From JAKBEU01 sp036172095 (GTDB lineage Bacteria > Patescibacteriota > Microgenomatia > UBA1406 > GWC2-37-13), in NCBI GenBank assembly GCA_036172095.1, contig JAVHSH010000024.1, positions 1 to 64,000 on the forward strand: a stretch of DNA of 64,000 bases. Direction: 5' to 3'. Positions 52,621 through 59,938 of this stretch are shown here, one piece after another. Position 1 is the first letter of the stretch. Each line of letters opens with the position of its first letter. The notes beneath the pieces are model-generated. The model was not told where the DNA came from. It did no database searches and saw nothing but the letters and a program-made list of their open reading frames with translations. Position numbers and translations under genes: made by a program.

Positions 52621-54189
52621 ATGATAAAAGATGCAGTCAAGCTATTTATACCATCCGATACATCTGTTGAATATATCGATAATGCCGCCATCTTTGAAGT
52701 GGCACCAGAAAAAATCAATGCAACGATCAAGCATATTGTCCAACATTCCAATGTCTCCCTTAAGCTGATGACCGCAACAGATGAAAGGTCGATGGATGGA
52801 TGTTTCAAGGTGTGGTATATTTTTGGACTCGAGAAAAAAAACATGTATATTGTGCCGTTCATCCGCGTTAAAGATGGAGAAAAATACCCTTCTGTCTCAT
52901 CCCTTCATAATCAGGCGTTCGCATATGAGCGCAAGATTCAGACGTTTTTCGGTATCTCTCCAAGCGGATATCATGATTTACGTCCCCTTATCCTACACGA
53001 AAATTGGCCCACAAATGTCTTCCCTCTCAGGAAAGACTTCAGCTGGCAGACTCGACCGGAAAAGGCACATGGCACCTATGAGTTCCAAAAGGTTGAAGGC
53101 GAAGGAATATATGAGATACCCGTAGGCCCCATTCATGCAGGAATAATCGAGCCTGGCCATTTCCGATTCAGCATGGCTGGCGAAGAAATAGTCAACCTTG
53201 AACCACGATTGGGATTTACCCACAAAGGAAGCGAGAAATTATTCGAGACTCTGCCTCTTGATAAAAAAGTCCGCCTTTCAGAAAAAATATCTGGAGACAG
53301 TTCTTTTAGTCATTCCTTGGCATTCTGTCAAACTGTCGAGAAATTGGGATCAATCATCCCTCCGAAACGAGCGCTCGCATTGAGAGTTATTTTTGCCGAG
53401 CTGGAACGGTTAGCGAATCATTTTGGCGATATCGGAGCAATTATGACGGATACGGGATTCAACTTTGGTGGTGCACAAGAAAGTAGATTAAGAGAAATGG
53501 TTATGCAGATAAATATGCGTATCTCGGGGAGCAGGTTCCTTCGCGGAGTCAATACTATCGGTGGAGTGACCAAGAATATCGATTCAGAAGAAAAAGACAG
53601 ATTATCATCTGAATTAGAGATGTTGGAAAGCGATTTTCTGGAAATCATCGAAATAGCCGAGGACAGCACATCCCTTTTGAACAGACTCCAAGGGACGGGG
53701 ACATTGACCCATAAAATAGCAAAAAATTATGACGTAACGGGTGTCCCCGCCAAGGCGGTTGGCATGTCGCATGACGCTCGAGTCAACTTTCCGTATGCTG
53801 CTTATGATGGACTTGAACTTCAAGATGATAATAGCGAAAAAGATGGGGATGTACGCGCTCGATTCCGTGTACGGATCCATGAAGTGTCTTCGTCAATGGA
53901 AATCATCCAAAAAATACTAAAGAGCTTGCCGGAAGGGTCTATTTGTCATACTGCTCCGGTTGAACTGAAAAAAAACTCACTCTCAATCAGTGTCGTCGAA
54001 GGTTGGAGAGGGGAAATCGTCTATTTTGTCACAACAGATTCAGATGGCCAAATCAGCAGAGTCGCGCCGCGTGATCCCTCATTCATCAACTGGACCGTTC
54101 TTGGCGAGGTTGGGGTTGGAAACGTCGTTCCTGATTTTCCTCTTATCAATAAGAGCTTCAATCTATCCTATACCGGCAACGATCTCTAA
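52621..54189 (+). CDS. HyfG-like fused NuoC/NuoD large subunit without nickel-site cysteines
   Basis: 522 aa. Residues 1-140 are a NuoC-like 30-kDa domain (SLHNQAFAYERKIQTFFGI, PLILHENWP). The rest is NuoD/hydrogenase large-subunit-like (GPIHAGIIEPGHFRF, EPRLGFTHKGSEKLFE, FNFGGAQESRLREM, VGNVVPDFPLINKSFNLSY). In [NiFe] hydrogenases an ICGICSFSHS motif binds nickel; here it reads ISGDSSFSHS with S224 and S227. The C-terminal CxxC is also absent (RDPSFINW). No Ni-Fe centre can form in the known way. The retained PDFPLINKSFNLSYTGNDL end shows descent from the HycE/HyfG branch rather than complex I. Confidence 0.92.
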   Translation: MIKDAVKLFIPSDTSVEYIDNAAIFEVAPEKINATIKHIVQHSNVSLKLMTATDERSMDGCFKVWYIFGLEKKNMYIVPFIRVKDGEKYPSVSSLHNQAFAYERKIQTFFGISPSGYHDLRPLILHENWPTNVFPLRKDFSWQTRPEKAHGTYEFQKVEGEGIYEIPVGPIHAGIIEPGHFRFSMAGEEIVNLEPRLGFTHKGSEKLFETLPLDKKVRLSEKISGDSSFSHSLAFCQTVEKLGSIIPPKRALALRVIFAELERLANHFGDIGAIMTDTGFNFGGAQESRLREMVMQINMRISGSRFLRGVNTIGGVTKNIDSEEKDRLSSELEMLESDFLEIIEIAEDSTSLLNRLQGTGTLTHKIAKNYDVTGVPAKAVGMSHDARVNFPYAAYDGLELQDDNSEKDGDVRARFRVRIHEVSSSMEIIQKILKSLPEGSICHTAPVELKKNSLSISVVEGWRGEIVYFVTTDSDGQISRVAPRDPSFINWTVLGEVGVGNVVPDFPLINKSFNLSYTGNDL

Positions 54190-54195
54190 CCGGGG

Positions 54196-55887
54196 CTAGA
54201 TGACGAAATGAACGATATATTTGGCCATTCTATTTCCGTCAACAAGGGTGTTTAATATGACAATATTCCCGTGCAATATCATCTGTCTGAAATATTTATC
54301 CTTCATCATTATTCGTAATCTGTCAAACAACTCATAGAGCCCTTCTATGAAGAGGAATGAATCGCGCAGATCGATTGAGATATGTTTATTTTTGGAAAAA
54401 TGGGCTATCTTATCCTCAAAATCAGATTTCTGCCAATTCAAAACCTCAGTATCATCCCAATTTATCATCTCAAGAATGGTGTTAAGATTCAATGACGTTA
54501 GTGCTTTCCAGCTTTCTTCTTTGATGTCTTTCAATATGGCCTTGTTCGATATCAAAACAGGCGAACTGAAGAACTCATTTTCAGTCAGCTTATTCTTTTG
54601 GACAGGATCCTTGATGATCTTCACCCGTCGTGAATTGCGTACCAAATCAATCGTAAGCTTCGTGTTCGTCAACAAAGCATTTAGATCACGGGAAAAAACA
54701 GCAAAAGCATTGATATGTGAAAATGGAGCATAGCCTCCATCCGTTATGACAATCATTTCCTCTTCGTGAGAATCAAAGGGCCATTCGTCATCAATGCCTG
54801 CGATGGAATAACGTGTGACAATATTCTTCAGTAAGAATTTTGCTTTTTGTCGTAAGGTCCGTTCAGAAATAGTATGCGTAAAAATGCCATCAGAATTGCC
54901 TATGACCCATCCGGACTGCCCATATGCATAGAGAAGTTTTTCGAAAATATACTGGAACAGTTCTCCATCTCCATCCATATATAACTCCACTGTCGCCTTC
55001 CAATTAGTCAAAAGCGACTCCGCGTATGTATTGCGATAATCTGCTGATTTCGCCTTGATTTTCTTCGCAAGCAACGACTGGACTTTGGACTCCCGAAGCA
55101 TGCTTAATGTATCGATGACAAGACCCTTATCTGTCATTTTTTTGAGCAAAGCATGGGTGTACCCTTCTTTGGCTATCGCCTCTTCCTCGAGATGTAACTC
55201 AAGTCCGGCAAAAAGCCCACCTGTATTTACATCGTATGAGAAGAACGTAGGAATGATTTCTGCGACATCTTCTCCCTTTTCTTTCATATCCTTCCTGAGT
55301 TGGAGAATGCCACGTGCCGTCATTAGTTTGCTGAGAATATCTGCCCGCACTCCACCATCCAACTGGTATCCTCCCTCAGTAGCATGAATTTGTCCACGGG
55401 CTGCACAACTGAAATGGGAATCAAGACCATAAAAAATAGTATCTCCGGCTTTTTCCCGTAAGAGTTTGACAATTCTGCGCACCACGTATGATGAATGATC
55501 AATGAATACTGTCCCCGGTTTCTCACCCTCTATAAACCCCGTTACGGCACCAGCAGGAGCCCGTAACACGCCACCGACATGTGGAGGTTTGGAAAACATG
55601 ACAAGGGGCATGTTGCGGCCGTCTACACAGGTGACAAAAAAATCATGGTTCCCTGCGCCGATGAACCGCCATGCAAGTAGTTGCGCTTCTTTGACCTCAG
55701 GCCTATCAAGATCCCTCGCTCTCATTGCACGACTTTCGTAATATAGTTTTGAAAATGACTCTATCCATTCGAAGTTCTTCTGTACGATATTCCGCGATTT
55801 CGTCTCATTATAGTGAGCCATACACCGCATCATCTGTGCTGAAATATAACTATGAAGTTGTTTGAGGAGAGTTGTATTAGTATACAT
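54196..55887 (-). CDS. Soluble protein with beta-carbonic-anhydrase-like N-terminal domain
   Basis: 563 aa. Residues about 82-165 hold FFVTCVDGRN (C87-x-D89-x-R91), VGGVLRAPAGAV and YGLDSHFSCAARG (H158-x-x-C161). Two Cys, one His and the Asp-Arg dyad are the signature of the beta-carbonic anhydrase zinc site, although the spacing between halves (71 residues) is longer than usual. The remaining about 390 residues are unrecognised and largely helical (AYGQSGWVIGNSDGIF, EEEMIVITDGGYAPFSH). It is convergent with the Hyf-like operon, 6 bp away. Bicarbonate chemistry is an inference. TATACT lies 8 nt before the ATG. Confidence 0.7.
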   Translation of the reverse strand: MYTNTTLLKQLHSYISAQMMRCMAHYNETKSRNIVQKNFEWIESFSKLYYESRAMRARDLDRPEVKEAQLLAWRFIGAGNHDFFVTCVDGRNMPLVMFSKPPHVGGVLRAPAGAVTGFIEGEKPGTVFIDHSSYVVRRIVKLLREKAGDTIFYGLDSHFSCAARGQIHATEGGYQLDGGVRADILSKLMTARGILQLRKDMKEKGEDVAEIIPTFFSYDVNTGGLFAGLELHLEEEAIAKEGYTHALLKKMTDKGLVIDTLSMLRESKVQSLLAKKIKAKSADYRNTYAESLLTNWKATVELYMDGDGELFQYIFEKLLYAYGQSGWVIGNSDGIFTHTISERTLRQKAKFLLKNIVTRYSIAGIDDEWPFDSHEEEMIVITDGGYAPFSHINAFAVFSRDLNALLTNTKLTIDLVRNSRRVKIIKDPVQKNKLTENEFFSSPVLISNKAILKDIKEESWKALTSLNLNTILEMINWDDTEVLNWQKSDFEDKIAHFSKNKHISIDLRDSFLFIEGLYELFDRLRIMMKDKYFRQMILHGNIVILNTLVDGNRMAKYIVHFVI

Positions 55888-55943
55888 ATCCCTCTAGTAT
55901 ACATATCCCGATCAGAATTGCCAAATATATGAGCCTGACCTGA

Positions 55944-55949
55944 TACAAT
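55944..55949 (+). promoter_or_regulatory. -10 element 5 nt before the glycosyltransferase
   Basis: TACAAT at 55944-55949, five bases, then the ATG at 55955. A leaderless transcript is predicted; no well-placed -35 box is seen. Confidence 0.45.
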
Positions 55950-55954
55950 ATGGA

Positions 55955-56965
55955 ATGCGTGCGCCTGTTTATATATATGATCCAACGAGCGTGGACACAC
56001 AAAGCAAAGTCCGCGGAATAGGCCGCTATCTGCAGATTTTGAGGGAAAACGCTCCTTCCGATTGGCTATTCACAAGCTCGGTTGACACAATCCCTTCCCA
56101 TGCTATCCTCATTCAGCCTTTTTATACATTTTATCAACTACCCCTCATTACAAAGCGCATCACAGACAGACAAATCGCTGTGATTCATGATGTTATTCCC
56201 TTTAAGTATAAAGAGCACTTCCCCATCGGCATCAAAGCGTGGTTTTACTCGCTCTTGCAAAAGAATAACCTCCGCCATTTTGATCATATCATCACGGATT
56301 CAGAAGTTAGTATGGCAGATATCCAATCATTCCTTAAAATACCTCGGGAGAAGATTTCAGTCTTATATCCTACGTTGGCACGCTGCTTTTGGGATGCATC
56401 ACGTCAACATTCCTCATATGGGGACTATTTTATCTACGTGGGGGACGGGACATGGAACAAGAATCTTTCAAAACTTGCCATCTCACTTAAAAGGACAGAT
56501 GCGACATGTCTCTTTGTGGGGAAGATATTCGAAGATACGAATCCCGACCATTATACGCATCCCTGGCAGGAAGACTTACAATTATTTTTTAAGGAAACAC
56601 TAAGCAAAAAGCAGTTCATCTTCACAGGATTTGTTACCGATGAAGAGCTAATAAACCTCTATTCAAAAGCAATATACAATATATCCTTATCCCACGATGA
56701 AGGATTTGGGTTTTCTTTCGTTGAGGCTGCCGCTTGTGGGTGCCCATCGCTATTAAATGATAAACCGATATTCCATGAGATAGCAGGAGACAATGCAGAG
56801 TATGTAAACGGAGACAATATCGATTCAATCGTCGCAAAAATCAAATCATTTATGACAGATAAAAAAAGAAGGGATGATTTATCGATTAAGGCTCTGGAAC
56901 GGTCTAAGAAATATAGTAGTGATTCGTTCAAAAAACGACTTCTTGAGGTAGTATACCCATACTAA
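55955..56965 (+). CDS. Glycosyltransferase, GT-B fold (family 1/4 type)
   Basis: 336 aa. The N-terminal Rossmann half carries RGIGRYLQIL and AVIHDVIPFKYKEHF; the C-terminal half carries YVGDGTWNKNL, FTGFVTDEELINLYS and the donor-binding EGFGFSFVEAAACGCP (an EX7E-type motif). It transfers a sugar from a nucleotide donor, probably in surface glycan assembly. Start MRAPVYIYDP fits the first beta strand. Donor and acceptor are unknown. Confidence 0.9.
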   Translation: MRAPVYIYDPTSVDTQSKVRGIGRYLQILRENAPSDWLFTSSVDTIPSHAILIQPFYTFYQLPLITKRITDRQIAVIHDVIPFKYKEHFPIGIKAWFYSLLQKNNLRHFDHIITDSEVSMADIQSFLKIPREKISVLYPTLARCFWDASRQHSSYGDYFIYVGDGTWNKNLSKLAISLKRTDATCLFVGKIFEDTNPDHYTHPWQEDLQLFFKETLSKKQFIFTGFVTDEELINLYSKAIYNISLSHDEGFGFSFVEAAACGCPSLLNDKPIFHEIAGDNAEYVNGDNIDSIVAKIKSFMTDKKRRDDLSIKALERSKKYSSDSFKKRLLEVVYPY

Positions 56966-57005
56966 GTCACTAAGCCTTGTGCTTAAATAGATTATTTATG
57001 CGGAA

Positions 57006-57113
57006 CAGGTGGCTCTAGTGATGGGGCCCATCACGTGAGCAAAAAGTTCCGCCAGCAGGCCATGGAAGCTTTTTGGTCACCGATTGGGAAGCAGTCACTA
57101 GTGACAGAATCTG
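57006..57113. repeat. Palindromic interspersed element, copy C
   Basis: Begins CAGGTGGCTC and ends GTGACAGAATCTG. CTAGTGA (57015-57021) pairs with TCACTAG (57095-57101). GTGATGGG/CCCATCAC (57018-57034) is an alternative hairpin. AAAAAG-TTCC and GGAA-CTTTTT form a third stem around GCCAGCAGGC, which is shared with copy A. Intergenic, between the glycosyltransferase and tatD. Confidence 0.8.
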
Positions 57114-57122
57114 GAGATAGAC

Positions 57123-57968
57123 TCAAACATTAAACAGCCTTCTTGCGTTCTGAGTCGTTGCCTCAGCAATCTCCTCAAGACTCACTCCTTTTTTTTCAGC
57201 GATATACTGTGCGATAAGTGGAATATTTGCTGGCGTATTTGGGTAGAGTTTTTGCGTCTTGAGCGGTTCGGGAAGCAAAAAAGGCGAATCCGTTTCCAGT
57301 ACGAGCGATTCCAAGGGAATTTTTTTTATGAATTCTGCTTTTTCGCCTCCGTAAGTCACATCCCCATCCACACCTATATAGATATTGTGGGCAATCGCGT
57401 AGCCCAACAACTCATCATCTGGCTCACAACAATGGAATACGGTCCGATAGCGCATTTCTTCAGTCCATTTCGTATCCAAAATCTCCATAAGATCTTTTTT
57501 CATCTCTCTATTGTGGATTATCAATGCCTTTTTGTATTTCTGTGCCAGATGAAGTTGCGCAAGAAAATATTTCTTCTGCGCATCCATAAATTCATCGCTT
57601 ATTTGATAGTTGGGATATTTTGTGTCCTCATAGATGTGTTTATCCAAACCAATTTCACCGACAGCCACCACTTTTGGATGAATAATTAGCTTTTCCAGCT
57701 CCTGTATTTCCATTTCCAATGTATTTGAATTTTGATTTTTGATCTTTAATTTTTCTATTGTATGATGGGGATGAATGCCGACGGCAGCATATATTCCTTC
57801 GTATTTTGAGGCTATTTCCACTGCTTTTTGAGAGAGAAGGATGTCTGTTCCAGGAACAATACAAATACCCACACCTTTTCCATTTGTTGATGCGACAACC
57901 TCATCTAAAGTATTTTTAAATCGTTTAAAATTGAGGTGGCAGTGTGTGTCAATAAATGTTGATTTCAT
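57123..57968 (-). CDS. tatD: TatD-family metal-dependent hydrolase
   Basis: 281 aa from the ATG at 57968. A TTG at 57998 would add ten residues but places the -10 box inside the gene. Metal-binding motifs: FIDTHCHLNF (H9, H11), VGIHPHH, VGEIGLDK, IIHNRE, a His in FHCCEPDD and the final LETDSPFLLPEP. Family members are 3'-5' DNA/RNA exonucleases or D-aminoacyl-tRNA-type hydrolases. Residues about 72-84 (KLKIKNQNSN) are a heptamer-coded insertion before the LEMEIQELEKL helix. Confidence 0.94.
   Translation of the reverse strand: MKSTFIDTHCHLNFKRFKNTLDEVVASTNGKGVGICIVPGTDILLSQKAVEIASKYEGIYAAVGIHPHHTIEKLKIKNQNSNTLEMEIQELEKLIIHPKVVAVGEIGLDKHIYEDTKYPNYQISDEFMDAQKKYFLAQLHLAQKYKKALIIHNREMKKDLMEILDTKWTEEMRYRTVFHCCEPDDELLGYAIAHNIYIGVDGDVTYGGEKAEFIKKIPLESLVLETDSPFLLPEPLKTQKLYPNTPANIPLIAQYIAEKKGVSLEEIAEATTQNARRLFNV
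57723..57757. repeat. Heptanucleotide array inside tatD
   Basis: ATTTGAA, TTTTGAT, TTTTGAT, CTTTAAT, TTTTCTA in tandem. The TTTTGAT unit is identical to that in thyA, and both encode a KIKNQ-type peptide in genes of the same orientation. Confidence 0.75.
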
Positions 57969-57986
57969 AGTTTGATTTGATATATG

Positions 57987-57994
57987 ATTATACT
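57987..57994. promoter_or_regulatory. Overlapping divergent -10 elements for tatD and the TSP1 protein
   Basis: TATAAT on the minus strand (57987-57992) and TATACT on the plus strand (57989-57994) overlap within the 29-bp divergent gap. The two genes likely compete for polymerase or fire from one accessible site. An alternative plus-strand box is TATGAT at 57983-57988, 9 nt before the ATG. Confidence 0.45.
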
Positions 57995-57997
57995 GCA

Positions 57998-59719
57998 ATG
58001 AAACGTTTCTCCTTGTTGATCATGGTCTTACTTCTTTTGTTTATTGATGTGCGTCAGTCTTTTTCTTGGGGGAACAATCCAACAACATTTAATGCCGCAT
58101 CTGATTGCAAAAAAAAATGCAGTGATACTGATTTCAAAAATGGTGAGAATTTCCTCTATTCGAATTCTGATGCAGATACCTATCTCCATTATGGTTGCAT
58201 GAATGATAATTGGGCCACTTGGTGCTGTATCTGTGAAGATCCGAAATATTATCACTATCCGAGTATCTGTACACAATATACGCTTTCATGCCCAATTCCA
58301 ACAGCAACAGCTATACCCACGCTATCACCTATTCCTACGCTAACCCCAGTTCCCACCTTTACACCAGTACCGACACATGTTCCCATCAATGGAGGATGGA
58401 GCGATTGGGGTCCATGTACAAAGGAATGTGGAACAGGTACACAAACCCATACATGTACAAATCCTGCGCCTGCGTATAATGGAGACTATTGTTCCGGAAG
58501 TAGTTGGCGATATTGCAATATGAATCCCTGTCCGATTCATTGTGAATGGAGTACTACAGTTTTTGGACTGTGTGAAAAAAGCGGAAGTGGATGTGCTGCC
58601 AAAAAAACCCATAGTGTAGAAGCTCAATTTGGTGGAAGAGAATGTACAGGAATAGACTATGTTGTTTGCTATTCGTGTTCCGATTCGACGGCAGCAAAAA
58701 GTTCAACAAATCAAATACAGACAGACGCACCTGAATTTTATCTTAGCAATAAGCCTAGCCAAGTAATTAACCTACCTATTCCAACGATTACTCAGGCACG
58801 ATCGAGAAATGGTGGATTTGATCTTTTCAGGCCACCAGCATCTGTAACATCTATTCCAACATCAATTCCACCAACAACTCCTCCACAACCAACAGCGCCA
58901 CAACAACAACAGTCGGGAAATCCTCTTATTGAACCAAGTCCAACTAGAATTCCAACCACTACGCCAATTCCCACTCTTCCTCCTGAATCAATTATTCCAG
59001 AATCACTCGCTTCTCAACAACCAACAGTGGGTGGAGGTACAAGTTTTCGATTAGATACATCAAAAATAACAAATCTTTCTGTTGCTCCAGGCAGCAGTGT
59101 AAAAAATAAGCCAATTCTTTCTCAAGAACAGAGATTGCTGGCAAATAATAGTGGCCCTCAATCAAGTGGCATCACTGTTAGCCTTCAACAAAAAACAGGT
59201 TCTCAGTTTGTCACCCAACAAGATGAGTTATTAGTGAAACGTGGAAATCAGTTCTTTAGCATATCAAATCAAAAAATTTCGTCTCAGCAAAGTACAAAAA
59301 ATCAACTGGCACAAAACTCCTCTCAAACAGCAGGATCAGCCCCAACGCCCCAGCTAGAAATCAATGCGAACAACGTTGTTGCGTATTCAAGTATGGGACT
59401 GTCTATCGACCCGCTTAGTGGTGTGTTGACGGTTGAGACGCCAACAGGTCCGCAAAAAGTCAGCATCATGCCGGATGAGGCATTAGGTATCATTATTGAG
59501 CTAAAGGCACTAAGCTCTGGAGTAACAGAGCCGTCAATCTTGTTGGTGAGTGAGAAAGATAAACTTATCTATCGCATCACGGGTGAGAAGGTCGAAAAGT
59601 TTTTCGGTCTTCTTCCTATCAGCATCCAAAAACAGGTTTTTGTATCAGCAGACACAGGTAGCATCATCTCGATTGAGCTATCGCTCTTCTCTCGTATCAT
59701 GAGCTTCTTCACATTCTAA
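57998..59719 (+). CDS. Secreted thrombospondin type 1 repeat surface protein
   Basis: 574 aa from the ATG at 57998; a TTG at 57977 is possible. A signal peptide (about 1-24) is followed by a Cys-rich N-terminal domain (about 32-105) and a Pro/Thr stalk. A textbook TSP1 repeat lies at about 132-180 (GGWSDWGPCTKECGTG, then RYCNMNPCP). A second, degenerate one lies at about 181-230 (CEWSTTVFGLC). A long Pro/Gln/Ser-rich linker (about 270-450) leads to a beta-rich C-terminal domain ending EKFFGLLPISIQKQVFVS and a hydrophobic SRIMSFFTF. TSP1 domains bind glycans or matrix proteins in eukaryotes and are scarce in bacteria. Probably a cell-surface binding protein. Confidence 0.88.
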   Translation: MKRFSLLIMVLLLLFIDVRQSFSWGNNPTTFNAASDCKKKCSDTDFKNGENFLYSNSDADTYLHYGCMNDNWATWCCICEDPKYYHYPSICTQYTLSCPIPTATAIPTLSPIPTLTPVPTFTPVPTHVPINGGWSDWGPCTKECGTGTQTHTCTNPAPAYNGDYCSGSSWRYCNMNPCPIHCEWSTTVFGLCEKSGSGCAAKKTHSVEAQFGGRECTGIDYVVCYSCSDSTAAKSSTNQIQTDAPEFYLSNKPSQVINLPIPTITQARSRNGGFDLFRPPASVTSIPTSIPPTTPPQPTAPQQQQSGNPLIEPSPTRIPTTTPIPTLPPESIIPESLASQQPTVGGGTSFRLDTSKITNLSVAPGSSVKNKPILSQEQRLLANNSGPQSSGITVSLQQKTGSQFVTQQDELLVKRGNQFFSISNQKISSQQSTKNQLAQNSSQTAGSAPTPQLEINANNVVAYSSMGLSIDPLSGVLTVETPTGPQKVSIMPDEALGIIIELKALSSGVTEPSILLVSEKDKLIYRITGEKVEKFFGLLPISIQKQVFVSADTGSIISIELSLFSRIMSFFTF

Positions 59720-59730
59720 TGAGAGCGTAT

Positions 59731-59786
59731 GGATTTAGGATATAGGATTTAGGATATAGGATTTAGGATATAGGATTTAGGATTTA
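59731..59786. repeat. GGATTTA/GGATATA heptamer array
   Basis: Eight units alternating GGATTTA and GGATATA. A second stretch (59914-59941, four units) lies on the other side of the N run and supplies the stop codon of ctpA. Confidence 0.85.
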
Positions 59787-59813
59787 GGGCTTGAGGAGTT
59801 TCTCTATTGCCGT

Positions 59814-59913
59814 NNNNNNNNNNNNNNNNNNNNNNNNNNNNNNNNNNNNNNNNNNNNNNNNNNNNNNNNNNNNNNNNNNNNNNNNNNNNNNNNNNNNNNN
59901 NNNNNNNNNNNNN
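59814..59913. other. Scaffold gap of 100 Ns flanked by a 55-bp identical overlap
   Basis: The 55 bases at 59759-59813 (last four heptamers plus the 3' end of ctpA) are identical to 59914-59968. The contig ends therefore overlap, and the 100-N run is a default join rather than measured missing sequence. The true locus probably has one copy and no gap, though hidden extra heptamers are possible. Confidence 0.9.
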
Positions 59914-59938
59914 GGATTTAGGATATAGGATTTAGGAT

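Noticed and set aside
47052..54189. Active [NiFe] group 4 hydrogenase or true complex I
   Set aside because: Nickel-site and cluster cysteines are replaced, and no NADH-binding or ferredoxin-type subunit is encoded, so hydrogenase activity is not supported.
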